From: Brachypterus glaber
Taxonomy: Eukaryota > Arthropoda > Insecta > Coleoptera > Kateretidae
DNA length: 64,000 bases
Reading direction: 5' to 3'
NCBI GenBank assembly: GCA_958510825.1
Contig: OY294048.1
Span: 16,633,589 to 16,697,588 of the forward strand
The notes under the pieces are model-generated. The model was not told the origin of the DNA. It was given only the letters and a program-made list of their open reading frames with translations, and did not search any database. Shown here piece after piece: positions 1-11,579 of the stretch. The position numbers and the translations under genes are program-made. Every line of letters starts with the position of its first letter. The stretch's first letter is position 1.

Positions 1-972
1 CACTGTTAAAAGATATTGTGAAATAATGTAAAAATACCTTAGGTTACTAATTTTACAATACTTTCCTATGATTATTTCTGTATTTGTGTAAAAGTGTGTA
101 AATAAATTTAATGTATTATAAAAAAATGTAAAAACCCGGTAAAATTCTCTAAAGCGCTGGCAATTAATTTTAAATTACACAAAATACAATCAATAATTTA
201 AAATAATCAATTACGAACTACGCGATTTTACTTATTTCACAAATATATAGGCCAACCAAAACCTTGCATTTTTAGTTTCTTGACCAATCAGATCAAAATG
301 AATCTGATAATTTTTGCACATATGCAATTATCACTTGTTTACTATGGAAACAAGAAACTGACAGTTACTGACATCTAATTAAATGTTATATTTTTGCAAA
401 ATGTGTTTTTAATTTGTGAAGGTTACCTTTAGTTGATTTATTTTTATTGATAAGCAATATAAATGCTTATTTTATTTATAGTTGAATGAAACAACATTAA
501 ACATGGTAAAATTATATACTTCCTTATTTTGTCTGTGAAATAGTCTTTCAAAATACCATTCGTGCATGTTGAATTATACATAATTTTTTTCCTGCATAAA
601 AAAAAAACATTTTGCTTAAGGAAATTTTGTAACACGAAAAATGCACTCAAACAATTGCCAAGCAAAATATGTTTTTAATACAGTAAAAAAATTATCGATA
701 ATTCAACATGCACTTATGATATTACTACTGAAACTTACGGTTCATGAAAAATTTTACAAATCGGTCTATGCAAAGCAATGTAACTTTTGTTTATAATGTA
801 GCAATAATGAGCCTAAGCAACAGATAGGACGATTTCAATTTTTTAACAACTGAACCCCAAAGATTTTTATCTAGAGGATTATTGCCGGGGAGATCCACCA
901 AAGTGGGTAGTTTTGGGGCCTGTTGCAACTTTAACCGTTTTAAGTAGTAAGTACTGGCTAATCGAGTGTATA
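1..972. other. AT-rich spacer, no gene seen
   Basis: I see no coding region here; the short open frames are AT-rich and resemble nothing I know. An imperfect inverted repeat pairs about 563-588 with 690-714 (shared core TGCATGTTGAATTAT), so a decayed fold-back element of about 170 bp may lie between 540 and 735. Confidence 0.5.
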
Positions 973-1078
973 CTAGAAAGCAGTAACTCCATTTGTCGCA
1001 TAGCAACGTTTCCACGTAAACTCTGATGTAATATTCTGAAAACGCTGCTATGCAACAAATAGAGTTACTGCTTTCTAG
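973..1078. repeat. Fold-back MITE, CTAGAAAGCAG family, copy 1
   Basis: The two ends are inverted copies of CTAGAAAGCAGTAACTC, followed by a conserved ATTTGTCGCATAGCA-type stretch, so nearly the whole 106 bp can fold into a hairpin. A closely related copy lies at 7297-7438, which shows it is a dispersed non-autonomous element. There is no coding capacity. The outer boundaries are less clear than in copy 2. Confidence 0.75.
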
Positions 1079-1100
1079 AGTAGTATGGCAGTATAGTGCG

Positions 1101-1241
1101 GAGTATGGTTATTGCAGAGTAGGGATGTTATTGAGTAGGGATGTTATGGAGTAGAGATATTACGGAGTAGGGCTGTTATAGAGTAGGGATATTATGGAGT
1201 AGGGTTGTTAGAGAGTATGGAAATTAAGAGTAGGGATGTCA
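1101..1241. repeat. Minisatellite, 16-17 bp unit
   Basis: About eight degenerate head-to-tail copies of a unit close to GAGTAGGGATGTTATG. The array starts about 20 bases after the right arm of the neighbouring fold-back element. Confidence 0.8.
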
Positions 1242-1741
1242 GTCTGCAAAAAAACTTAGTTAATGTTTGTAAAGATTGATCAAAAATATATTATGGTTAA
1301 ACTTATGTGTGTTAAATCTTTTATCTTACCGAATTAAAATAATAAACCAAAACAAAAATAATATATTTTAAAAGTATGAGGATATTACATAGGAAATAAT
1401 TGGGTTTAATATTATAATATATAATTTTACACTTTTTATTATTATTAAAAATACTTCCGTATATATTTTATTTAATATAGTTATTTCTCATGCGGACCTA
1501 TTTAATTATTGTTGTCTACGTAAAAATATTAATTAGGAAAAATAATATATATAATTATATGGAGTAAAATATCCCAACTAAAATCGGTGTGGTAATTTCT
1601 AAAATAAATGCATAAAAGGAAACAAAATATATTATATTATACTTTAAAACAATAAAGCTAATAATCTTGTTTAATAATGCTGCATTTAATGCAGTAGGCC
1701 AGTATTTTTTAATATTTAAGACACAGGCTTAGTGCCTATGC
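1242..1741. other. AT-rich spacer
   Basis: Very AT-rich sequence with scattered ATAATATAT runs. I see no gene or clear repeat. Confidence 0.4.
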
Positions 1742-2440
1742 CTGAGGGGTGAGACTAGCTCACTGATGCTGGAGTTACATCGGTCATGAATTGGAGAGCA
1801 CCATTACTGATTGGGAGTATTTTAAATTTTGTGATCGTAATCGAGAAAATTTTAAATAAGGGGTGCTACCTTAGCAATATTCTTAAATAGTTTATGTTCT
1901 GTGAATAAAGCGCGCCAAAAATTACATAATATATTATGTGAAAATACATAATGTTTTATGTGAAACTTAAAAAATACATAATAAGTTATGTGAAGATACA
2001 TTATATATTATGTAAATTTTAAAAATATAGCAATAAGTTATGGGAAATTTTCATGACTTATTGTGTGAAGGTGTCATTTTTTTCTACACCGGTGCTCTTG
2101 GTTGTCTTGGATAAAAGACTTGCTATAGCGGATGATTTCCGTATTGAAGAGATATCTATGGATTTGGATGTATTATATTCTGCGTACCTTGTTTTGGAAG
2201 GCCTGCAGTTAGGATGAAAGCGTTTGGTTGGGAGTGACTTTATTCCAGGCTGGGGTTTCTTAGAGGGTACTGGCTTTAGGGTTTAACTGTAGAGAAGTTT
2301 TCTAATGGATTTTTTTCTTTTCCTGCCCATTAGGGTAAAAGTTTGGAAAGATGGCCATTAGCTATTTGGGGGGTGTTTTTCGACTGCTGGTCCCACGTAA
2401 GGTTTTTGTGTAAAGACATGCCTAGATATTTTAAGTACTT
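1742..2440 (-). pseudogene. Decayed 3' fragment of the jockey-clade LINE
   Basis: Read on the minus strand, this matches the last part of ORF2 and the 3' UTR of the intact LINE at 25314-29036. Recognisable landmarks include the GTGAGACTA..TCACTGATGCTGG UTR segment (near 1750), the GGATGATTTCCGT stretch (near 2130) and TTCCAGGCTGGGG (near 2245). Many substitutions and indels destroy the reading frame, so this is an old insertion, far more diverged than the two younger copies at 15264-16333 and 25314-29036. It is interrupted by a 223-bp insertion at 1868-2090. The 5' boundary near 2440 is approximate. Confidence 0.85.
1868..2090. mobile_element. 223-bp insertion inside the jockey relic
   Basis: The relic's alignment to the young jockey copies breaks here, and the hexamer GGTGCT occurs on both sides (1862-1867 and 2091-2096), consistent with a target site duplication. 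The inserted DNA contains several variants of ACATAATA..TTATGTGAA in both orientations, so parts can pair. No coding potential is visible. The element class is unknown. Confidence 0.5.
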
Positions 2441-2757
2441 TTTCTAGTCAGTGTCTTGGTGCTTTATCTAAATACATAAATTGCACAAATTAGTAGCCGA
2501 TATGCTGATTTGCAAGATAAAACTAACCAATCGATTTTCCCACTAGCTTTAACAGTTTGGGAAGCGGGTTTTTGACTCAAAGCTCTGGCCCAAAAATGTT
2601 TTAGAGGATGCAAAAACACCTGCAGAGTGGGCCTGAGCTTAGCAACGTTCAATAACACTGGATAATATTAGAATATTATACAACCATTTGAAAGTCAAAT
2701 TAAAAAGAATGTACCTCAAAAGTTGTTGGTAAAAGTGTTTTGCCGATGGTGATACTA
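2441..2757. other. Spacer, nothing recognised
   Basis: I see no repeat or gene. A short open frame on the minus strand near 2464-2658 has no recognisable features. Confidence 0.35.
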
Positions 2758-2926
2758 TCCCTGTCTGAAATAGACTGCAGTGACTCATTTGCGAAAGTGT
2801 GCTAAAAAGCGAGGATCATACCAATTTGGTTGTGGTTCGCGTAACTTTGTCTGAGGGGAATTCCTTATACTAGAGCAGCATAATACGTTTTAGATATTAG
2901 TCACTGCGTTCTATTTTAGACACGGA
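2758..2926. repeat. Diverged fold-back MITE, GCAGTGACTCA family, copy 1
   Basis: The terminal inverted repeats are TGTCTGAAATAGACTGCAG and, on the other strand, a TGTCTAAAATAGAACGCAG version, about 165 bp apart. The interior (GATCATACC, CGCGTAAC, CCTTATA) matches the better preserved copy at 22970-23144. Confidence 0.65.
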
Positions 2927-3251
2927 AAATAGTTAATATTTAACTCACTTTGGTTTAATGTTTGGTTAAATCTAGTACAATTAAATCTCATTCTGTATTT
3001 TCTACAGGCGTTAAATATTACATACCTAGTAAACCAGAAACCGGTTAAAATTGAATAACATCTATTAAATCTGTAACCTGTAAAGTAAAAATTAAATTAA
3101 TTATTTTAAAGTTTAATTTTGCATTTTTACCGAAAAACTAAATTGATTAACGTTTTTAAATCGTAAACTATTTTGGTAATCTAAGAGACAATATTTCCCA
3201 TTTGAAACATTTATGAGCCCATTTAGACCGCTCAATTAAAACGTGAAATAT

Positions 3252-3322
3252 GCACTTAATAATTAGTATGCGCTTTGTATATCTCGCTTAAAATTTACGA
3301 TTAGTGAGATCACAGAAATTCC
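3252..3322 (+). repeat. Direct repeat, left copy (70 bp)
   Basis: This segment, including TAATTAGTATGCGCTTTGTAT, recurs in the same orientation at 4309-4378 with about 80-85 percent identity by eye. The two copies bracket about 1 kb containing the polypurine tract. Confidence 0.65.
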
Positions 3323-3633
3323 GTTTCGAGTTTTTAACAAGCCATGAAGATATGAAAAATATTCCCATAAAAATTATGATTGACAATGGATTATTAACTT
3401 AACAAACACCAGACTAACTAAAAAGGATTGTAACAGATAACCACATGGTACAATACTTTTTAAAGATGACGAGATAGTTGACCATACACACTGCTGGAAC
3501 AACGGCAACTAAAGAATTAACAGACGAATTGACTTACAAAGGAAGAAGAAGAAGAGATAAAAGAGGATAATGCTTAGCTGTAGCACAGAAGAAAATTAAA
3601 ATAGGTAATTATTATACACTTTGTTTTAGAGTA

Positions 3634-3673
3634 GTTTGATCCAAGAGCAGTAGCTCCTACTCTTGGATCAAAC
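3634..3673. repeat. Short perfect hairpin
   Basis: The 14-bp arms GTTTGATCCAAGAG and CTCTTGGATCAAAC are separated by 12 bases. It stands alone, with no T-run or coding context, so I do not read it as a terminator. Confidence 0.7.
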
Positions 3674-4025
3674 CGCTATAAAAAAAACTGGCTGCTATAG
3701 TTTCAATAAATTGCTAATGTTTTGACAGTCAAAATCGAATTCTTTCCAAGCTGGATGTGTTCTTAAAAAAAATAATCTTGGTATTCTGTGAATTCTTTTT
3801 AAGGAAATAAATGAAAAGTTGTTTCTTTGCTTAGCTCAAAAATTATGCAGTTAGAGCAGCACCTATGAATTTTTAACGGGAGTCCAACTCTCAAGTAGAG
3901 ATTCCACAACCTTCGTAGGTGTTCTTTTTCTTCTGGACCTGTAAATGATTCATTAGTACATTTTAAGGCCAGTAATTCAGCTTTTTATTACATCTAATAG
4001 TACCTACCTACAGTAATATTTAAAG

Positions 4026-4152
4026 TAAAAAGAGAAGAAGGAGAAGAAGAAAAAAAGAAGAATAAAAAGAAGAAGTAGCAAAAGAAGAAAGAGAAGAAAA
4101 AGAAGAAGAAGAAAAAGAAGAAGAGGAAGAAGAGGAAGAAGAGGAATAATAA

Positions 4153-4199
<47 letters not shown>

Positions 4200-4240
4200 A
4201 GAAGAAAAAGAAAAAAAATAAGAACAATGAGAAGAAGAAT
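4026..4240 (+). repeat. (GAA)n polypurine microsatellite
   Basis: About 210 bases made almost only of A and G on the plus strand, mainly GAA/AAGAAG units with occasional AAT. The long serine-rich or phenylalanine-rich open frames across it are artefacts of the repeat. Such mirror-like purine tracts can form triplex DNA. Confidence 0.95.
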
Positions 4241-4308
4241 TGTTAGGTTTTAACAACTTTATCTAACCTAATACAAGTTTACTTTCTGGGTGTAAAACTA
4301 CGAAGAGT

Positions 4309-4378
4309 TTAATAATTAGTATACGCTTTGTATATTCCGCGTTTAATTTATGATTAGCGAGATCAGAGAAATTTCCTA
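4309..4378 (+). repeat. Direct repeat, right copy (70 bp)
   Basis: Partner of 3252-3322 (shared TAATTAGTATACGCTTTGTAT and GCGAGATCAGAGAAATT). Confidence 0.65.
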
Positions 4379-4715
4379 TCCACTTTTAAAGCAATTCCCG
4401 GTGTACTTACACGTGTTATGTACTACATAAGGATGTTATAAATTATCTACTTGCTCGACTTCAAACATACTCATTATCATGACGAATATTACGAATATTT
4501 CGTCTGCTCTCAAGTGCAAAATTAAGACGGACAATAGTTCAATTATACTGTCCAACAAGGAATTTGGTGGTGCAATAAAGCATACACATACATATTTTCT
4601 CTTAAAGGAGTGTATTGGATTTTGGTCTACTTACGCAAAATAATAGACATAAAAAATACTTAGTTTCCCAAAACTTCAGTTCTTAAAATTTCCTCTTATA
4701 ATCACACACATTTTG

Positions 4716-5195
4716 CGTGTTCTTATAGGCCCATAAGAGGTCTCTACTTTTTTTTTTCTTTTGGGTTGGCTACAGACAAAAGTCTATCTCTTGACGTTTG
4801 GACAATTGTGAACACCGGTTTAAAGTTTAATTTTCTACAAAATTTTGTGTTTAGGTTATGTTTTACCGTGTTAAAATTGTGTATTGGTTACTCGCAGTGA
4901 AAAAGAGAAGAAATAACTATAAAATATATCAAAATAATATTCGTTCTTAGAATTTTAAACATGGCAAAAACTGTAATGCCAATTCGAAACAAAAATCCCT
5001 AAATCAGTCATCAATTTAAATGAAAGTTTTTTAAAACCTTAGAGCAAAATAGAAAAAACTGTATAAAGCACTCGTTTCATAACACGTTTTTAGCGCACTA
5101 TTACTTTAGATAACTCACCGCAAGCGGCTCGTTTTCTAAACTTGTACTCGTGAGCTAAAAACGTATGTTATGAAAGTAGTACTTTAATATACTAT
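4716..5195 (+). repeat. Dispersed 480-bp repeat, copy 1, with 3' hairpin
   Basis: Colinear in the same orientation with 21219-21689. Shared blocks include TTCTTATAGGCC, GCAGTGAAAAAGA and CAAAAATCCCTAAATC. The last 125 bases (about 5070-5195) form an inverted repeat with arms of about 45 bp around GTTTCATAACACG and its complement. No open frame is conserved between the copies. Confidence 0.75.
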
Positions 5196-7296
5196 TAATT
5201 ACGAATTCCTGCATAAAGAAACGCGAGAAGTGATGCGCTTTTGTCGAATTTGACATAATATAATGGGTTTTGACGAATTTGTATTTATTTATTTGTTAAA
5301 TATTAATAAATAAAACCTAGAAATCATTTTTTCATCGTTTCTTTTTCTATTTTTTAAATAAAAAATATATTTTTGTAATTTTGACCAAAATTTCATATAA
5401 AATGAATATTCTTCTTTATTATTTTGAGCTACTTTGAAAAAGAAACTCGAAAAAAACTAGTGTTAACACAAAATTCTGTAAAATATTCAATTTTTTAATT
5501 TTTTTTAAAGCTTCCGGATTAATTTGGAGGCTGCAAAATTGATGTATTATGACAAGATCTTGTCTTACTATAATCAATAAAAACATTGCGTACCTGAATG
5601 ATTTCCAGGCAAACCTAACTGGCGACTGGGCTAACATGGAAAGAGCTAGAAAAAGGATAAAAATATTTCGGAAAGTGAGACTTAGAAGGAAGGTAGGCAT
5701 GCCTTAAACTGAATATTGCTAACATAATAATGTTGGGTGCTAAAAATTTAGGAAAATTAAAGAATTGGCTAGATATAGAAAACTACTTTAAATAAGACTT
5801 GCAACTGATAAAAAACATGATAATGCATTATTAACTTTGTTGGCAAGTGTTATTTTAATGTGAAATTTTTTTCCATTTGCATACACACTTAAACAATGCA
5901 GTCTTAATTATAATTATTAATGAAATATGATAGCGAGTTTTAATTGCACCGCCAACTTATTATTACATTTGCAGAATACGAACTTTTCTGCTGATTAAAA
6001 AGTGATACGCAGTTTTAGACAGGGAAACAAGGGTATATTTTGACTAAACTCTACAAAAACTGCCATAAATATGTTTGAAAAAAAAATCAATATTCACGAA
6101 TAAATAAAATGTCTTCTGGAAAAATATAACTTTAATAAATGGAAGATGTTCGAACAAGGGTCAAAACTTACTGATTTTTAATTTTATTTTCCAATTCTAA
6201 TATATTTCTCATTTCCGAAGTAAGAGATCTTTCTACGTATTTCTTGGTATTTAGAAACTTTAATTTTAAGAATGGGTTAATATAGTTATGCTTACCGAAA
6301 TATAACATACTTATTCTACATAACTTGAGTTAGCTAACTAGCAAGCTAGCTAGGCAATCATTAAAATCCGGGACAGCAAAGAACTTTAAAATACACAGAA
6401 TTTTTTTAATATTTAGCTGTTTTGTTGAATTTATGTACTTAACCGAGTACTTAACTACATTATATTATGTAAGTATACCGTTAGATTTAAACGATACAAT
6501 TTTTGAGTTTCCCGAATTTTTATGAGCTTGATAGTATCATACTATTTTGTTTTACGAAATGCACAAGAAGACATGCATACTGTTTGTTTAATAGAAGATT
6601 TGGTTCCAGTGAAAATTTTAATTTTGAAAAAGTTTGGTTAAGTCAAAAATATAGAATTAATTTTTAAATGCAAATATGTACAAAGATTAAGATTATGATC
6701 TTGATCTATAAAAGTTTGCTAAAGATGCAAAAAATTATATATGTAAAATCAATAAGCATTTCTGTGAATCGATTTGGATTCTTTCGACCATATTTTGCTA
6801 AAATTGTTATATAAATTCTCAAACTAAAACTAAAATTGTCAAGAAAAAAGGCCACAACCAAGAACTTTATTTTGCTGTTAATGGTTATGGATAGCATATG
6901 GCCCTTCGACCTATATTCACTTTTTTTTTTGCTTTGACCTTCACTAGAAATTTAGACTGTTTTCAGGACTACTTTAGATCTTAATAATAAAAAGTGCAAA
7001 ATATGAGGAGGGGTGTTTTTGTTTTTTTTTTCTAATACAAAGGATCCATACAATCTTACTTTTCCCAGACTATTTTTGTAATTGTTTAGCAGGATGTCAA
7101 TTTTTAACAAAGTATAGCTTTAAGTGTACTCGAGTGGGATGTTGGTATGCAAATTTTCAAAATGTTTGTGTAACATGCAACATTTACACTTTTCAGGGTT
7201 TCTTTGTTTTAAATAATTAAATTGCCAGCAATTAAAAATACTGGTGCAGTGATTTGCTTTAAACACTTTTTAAAAACTAGCATTATATGAGCCTAA
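5196..7296. other. AT-rich spacer, no gene seen
   Basis: Two kilobases of AT-rich DNA without a repeat I can pair inside the window and without a credible coding frame. Small palindromes occur, for example TAGCTAACTAGCAAGCTAGCTA near 6330. The open frames at 5419-5700 and 6706-6897 look random. Confidence 0.45.
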
Positions 7297-7438
7297 CTAT
7301 ACTACCCTACTACGCTAGAAAGCAGTAACTCCATTTGTGGCCTAGCGACGTTTTGACGTCAACTCTGATGTAATATTTTTAAAACGCTGCTATGCGACAA
7401 ATGGAGTTACTGCTTTCTAGCGTACTAGGGCAGTATAA
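7297..7438. repeat. Fold-back MITE, CTAGAAAGCAG family, copy 2
   Basis: The terminal inverted repeats run from TACTACCCTACTACGCTAG at the left to a matching CGTACTAGGGCAGTA at the right, then continue as CTAGAAAGCAGTAACTCC. The arms extend about 60 bp with a central loop of about 25 bp. It is very similar to 973-1078 but keeps longer outer arms, so this copy defines the ends better. A TA target duplication is possible. Confidence 0.8.
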
Positions 7439-7520
7439 TACTACCCTTCCTAGCAGTAAAATGAGAAAACAACTTAGTAAATCGTTACCTCATTTTACTG
7501 CATTTCTACTAAGCAGGATA

Positions 7521-8247
7521 TATACAGAGCGGTCCAAAAGTCACCAACCCCCTCTTAACTTTTAAACCAGTTAAGATATCGACTTCAAATTTGAAAATTT
7601 TAAATAAGACAACTTAAACTATCTTTTAGCATATATTTAATACTTTCAGCTCTTAAAATGTGGGCGGGGGGGCATGGGGGCACATTTTTTTAAATGGAAA
7701 GGGGGGTCGTGTGATACATCATTTTAAAGCTTATAAAATTCTCCATTTTACTGTAAATTTTTTATTTTTTATTTTTTAAGGGTTTAAAATAGGGTTGAAA
7801 ATGAGTATTTTTGTAAAAATTTCGCTAAAAAATCCAAAAATTTTTTTAAAAATGCCTAATTTCATAATGAAAAAAAGTAAATTATACTTTTAAACTAATA
7901 TTAGTTGACATAAATAAAAATTAACAAAAAAAAAACTTAAAAATTTATTTTTTTAGCACAAAAAACTGAAAAATCAAAACCTTAAAAAACATGTTTAAAA
8001 ATTTTAAAACTGTATGGTTATATAGAGAATTTTAAAGGCTTTAAAATGATGTATTACACGATCCCCCTTTACATTTAAAAAAATTTCCCCCCATGCCCCC
8101 CTGCTCACATTTTAAGAGATAAAAGTATCAAATATATACTTAAAGATAGTTTAAGTTGTCTTATTTAAGAGTTCTAAATTTGAAATCGATATCTCAACTC
8201 GTTCAAAAGTTAAGAGGGGGGGGGTGACTTTTGGACCGCACTGTATA
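7521..8247. mobile_element. Long-inverted-repeat element A (TATACAG..GCGGTCC ends)
   Basis: Both ends carry TATACAG(A/T)GCGGTCC, then AAAAGTCACC, in inverted orientation. Pairing continues inward for more than 200 bp per arm, through AGACAACTTAAACTATCTTT and the CCCCCATGCCCCC block, leaving an AT-rich centre. There is no transposase. The CAG ends beside TA are what Tc1/mariner-type non-autonomous elements usually look like (inference). The arms differ at many positions, so the insertion is not recent. Confidence 0.8.
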
Positions 8248-8335
8248 TAATACATAAGTAGGAATAAAGAAAGACTTTAGTTTTATAGTTGTTTTACTGC
8301 AACAACCTGTAATTAACTAGAGTTTATAATATTTG

Positions 8336-9640
8336 TATACAGGGTGTCCCAATTCTATTTACCCAGCAATTTTGTCGAAAAATAAAAGAGATAATCAAGT
8401 TCTGCAAAAACTGTCTTAAATGGGACAAAAATACCTATAAAAAGTAGCTAAAAATTAAATCCACCCTCAACCCTCCTCCCCATCTTACCCCTAACTTTAT
8501 TTTTTTTAATGGCATCCCTATACAATTTATTGACCTATGTTGGTACAATTTGTACATTAGGTAAGTCAAAATCGCTAAAAAAACCTTGAGAAAAACAGTG
8601 AGGTTAAAGGTATCAGACAATTTTATGATATATTTCTTTTGACATGCGAAACGTTAAACCCCACAGACTCCCCATCACTGCAGATACAAAAATATATGTA
8701 ATTTTTTTATAAAGCCTATGTATGTAGGGCTATTACACACATAAATTTTTGGCTGTATCTGTATTATTTATATAAAATTTTAATAAAATATATCGGAAAA
8801 CACGAAAAAAGTTCCATATTTGAAGTTTGTAGCCCTGTATAAAATTAACTAGGGTAGATATTTAAAATTTTCAAGTTATGGCATTAATTATTTTAATTTA
8901 GAAATATTTCCATAAAAAAACTTTTTCTGAAATCTTCGGGATTTTCTTTTTGACCTTGAGTGCATACAAAAAAACCCAATGTGCGCTATATCTCAAGATT
9001 TTGAGGGTCAAGAATTTTTTTCTTTGCCATATTCGTTTTCAGCGCCCCAAAATACCTAGAAAAAGTATATTTTGGTTTATAAAAAAAGTATTTTTTTTGT
9101 GGTCCTGTGTAAACCTTTACACACAAATTTTAATCACCTTAAAATTAATTATGACATTTTAAAATGTGTAATAAGTTATTACTAATAACCGATTTATTAG
9201 ATTAATAACTTGATTAACATAAGATTAAGGATTAAGAAATTTTTCCTATAAACAAATGCCTACCATTGTACACATACATTTACTCCATAAACAGAACTAA
9301 TAGCATCCACCATATTCACAAGCTCAAGGTCTATGCAAAACAACCCAAAAATTATAGGGGCGGTATTTAAAAAAATAAAGTTGGGCGTAAGTTATGGGAG
9401 GGGGTATAAGGTGGATTAAATTTTGGGANNNNNNNNNNNNNNNNNNNNNNNNNNNNNNNNNNNNNNNNNNNNNNNNNNNNNNNNNNNNNNNNNNNNNNNN
9501 NNNNNNNNNNNNNNNNNNNNNNNNNNNNNNNNNNNNNNNNNNNNNNNNNNNNNNNNNNNNNNNNNNNNNNNNNNNNNNNNNNNNNNNNNNNNNNNNNNNN
9601 NNNNNNNNNNNNNNNNNNNNNNNNNNNNCCATTGTGCTTT
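8336..9640. mobile_element. Long-inverted-repeat element B, right end in assembly gap
   Basis: The left end is TATACAGGGTGTCCC at 8336-8350. The block at 8455-8525 (TAAATCCACCC, CCTCCTCCCC, CCCCTAACTTTATTTTTTT) is found inverted at about 9350-9428, immediately before the N run. The missing right terminus therefore probably lies in the gap or just after it. The interior is AT-rich and has no credible coding frame. Confidence 0.65.
9429..9628. other. Assembly gap (200 N)
   Basis: Exactly 200 unknown bases; a round number suggests a placeholder. It falls inside the right arm of a long inverted repeat, a structure that commonly breaks assemblies. Open frames drawn across it are meaningless. Confidence 0.99.
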
Positions 9641-9884
9641 GGCATCCTGATGCGGTTTTGGAGGTTAGCAGTGGCTAGCAGCGAACGGAGTTCTAATTGG
9701 TTTGCAGGATGTTGCCGCATAAACCATCTCTATCTGGTCACTTTATGATTAGGATATTAACCAGGAGCTGGGTCTGTAATGCCAAAAGAAGAGGACCTAA
9801 AATAATTCCTTTATGTACCATTGATAAAGTACGAAAAAAAATGGTTCATTCTGGAAAAAATTATAACAGCATTTCAAGAACAGA

Positions 9885-10440
9885 CAAAGAGATACAAGTA
9901 AAAAGAAATTTTAAAATTGCTCCAGCCGTTACTGAGATATTGGCTGTGTATTCAAAGTTGGTTCACCCTGTACATACACATTTAGGTAGTAATTAAAAGA
10001 TAACATTGTAAAGTATTAATTCTCTACATTTAAAATCTAAAACGGCCTTGTAAACAACAATAAACAATACCAATAAAAAAATATAGGGTTGGCCCAAACG
10101 CCTAAAATTAAAAGTGTTACTACTACTAATAAAAATGTTATCATTCTGGGAAGATTTAATAAATTCCTTGTAAATAAGATAGAGAATATTTTTAACATTT
10201 CAAAGATAGACAGGAGATACAAGACAAAAAAATAATTGAAATTGCTTTAGCCCTTATTGAGATATTGGCTGTGTACCCAAATCACCTTGTACATACACAT
10301 TTAAGTAGCAATTAAAAGATAACATTGTAAAGTATTATAGGCCAAAATTTAAAATCTAAAATAGCCTTGTAAACAACATTAAATAAACAACACCAATAAA
10401 AAAATAGGGATGGCCCAAACGCCTAAAATTAAAACTGTGA
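9885..10440 (+). repeat. Imperfect tandem duplication, about 320-bp spacing
   Basis: Blocks at about 9885-10125 and 10203-10440 align in the same order: GAGATATTGGCTGTGTA, CCTGTACATACACATTTA, AATTAAAAGATAACATTGTA, GGCCCAAACGCCTAAAATTA. The spacing between copies is about 318 bp. The duplication is old, judging by the indels. Confidence 0.75.
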
Positions 10441-10644
10441 TAAAAATGCTGACAGGTACTATCAATTAACTGAGAGTCCAGACTCGTTTCGTGTTGTTTA
10501 AATTATTACTACAAACTTATTAGTGTTCATCAATCAATCCCATGTAGCCTTTATTAGGATTAAGGATGCCAACTAACATCTTAAACATTTAATAACAAAA
10601 ATACTACTCTTCATATTTTATTCCTGAATACATATGTATATATG

Positions 10645-10965
10645 TATGTACACTGTAAAAACTGCATGTAAATTAATGTAAAAATACATGAATTTACATA
10701 GTAAATTTACTATTCTGGACTATGCATAATTCATGAATTTATGTAAAATAATGTAAAATAATGTAAAATAATGTAAAATAATGTAAAATAATGTAACATA
10801 ATGTAAAATAATGTAAAATAATGTAAAAAAATGTAAAAGAATGTAAAATAATGTAAAATAATGTAAAAGAATGTAAAAGAATGTAAAATAATGCAAAAGA
10901 ATGTAATATAATGTAAAAAAATATATTTACATTGATTTACATATTTTTTCATGATTTTACAATGT
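10645..10965. mobile_element. Fold-back element with internal 10-bp satellite
   Basis: The ends CACTGTAAAAACTGCATGTA and the inverted TACATATTTTTTCATGATTTTACAATG can partly pair. Between them lies an array of the decamer ATGTAAAATA. The structure resembles a fold-back element that has trapped or grown a satellite. Its termini are related to those around 47890 and 11340 (ACACGGTNAAAA type). Confidence 0.55.
10737..10926 (-). repeat. Decamer minisatellite (ATGTAAAATA)n
   Basis: About nineteen head-to-tail copies of a 10-bp unit with few variants (ATGTAAAAGA, ATGTAACATA). The aromatic-rich open frame antisense to it is a repeat artefact. Confidence 0.92.
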
Positions 10966-11206
10966 CGGGCTATGTTATTTTAAGACGCGCGTGCGCTTTG
11001 GACAACCAAGAAGGCGTCGCATCATGAGACGGACTGTTTAATATTGTTATTGCTACGCATGCTGCTAGGTTAAAGTGTTAAAAGTGTAAAAAAAGGTAAA
11101 TATTATTTATGTACGATATTTAAATGCTTTATTTGTGGCCTAAAATATACATTCATTATAAATTACGATCTTTATCAACAAATAGATCCTTAAAGAAAGA
11201 TGTAAG

Positions 11207-11352
11207 CAGTTTATACTCGTATTAAGGGTGAAAATCGTTTGGTTTATTAAACCAAATGAACTTTACGCTACGATATTTCAAAAAAGCTTTGATACAGCAA
11301 CATATTACCATTTACGGACTATGTAATTTAATGTAATTTATTTTCACCGTGT
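11207..11352 (+). repeat. Dispersed repeat, internally deleted copy
   Basis: The first about 95 bp (GCAGTTTATACTCGTATTAA through GCTTTGA) match 47326-47420. The last about 60 bp (CAACATATTACCATT..CGTGTA) match 47843-47905. The 420 bp between them in the longer copy, including a 49-bp minisatellite, is absent here. Confidence 0.75.
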
Positions 11353-11579
11353 ATGTATGTATGTACGTATGTATATGTATCAAGGGTTTTTAGGTACCCC
11401 ATATACATGTATAGCATGGTACCTAAAAACCTTTCTACTAGAGAAAGGCAAATTAATTAAATTATATTGGTATATTTCTAAGTGGCACCCCCTATAACTT
11501 TTTTGTCTTCAAATGGTTTTTCTTTAAATTTGTTTGATTGACTCTTTAGTGAAGGTAATTTTCCCTTAAAGGATTACGT

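Noticed and set aside
3634..3673. Rho-independent terminator
   Set aside because: Although it is a perfect hairpin, there is no gene upstream and the organism appears to be a eukaryote.
3994..4256. Long F-rich and S-rich open frames
   Set aside because: They are translations of the GAA/TTC microsatellite in different frames and have no start context or non-repetitive part.
9324..9720. Open frames spanning the N gap
   Set aside because: Most of their residues are unknown. They exist only because N codons are not read as stops.
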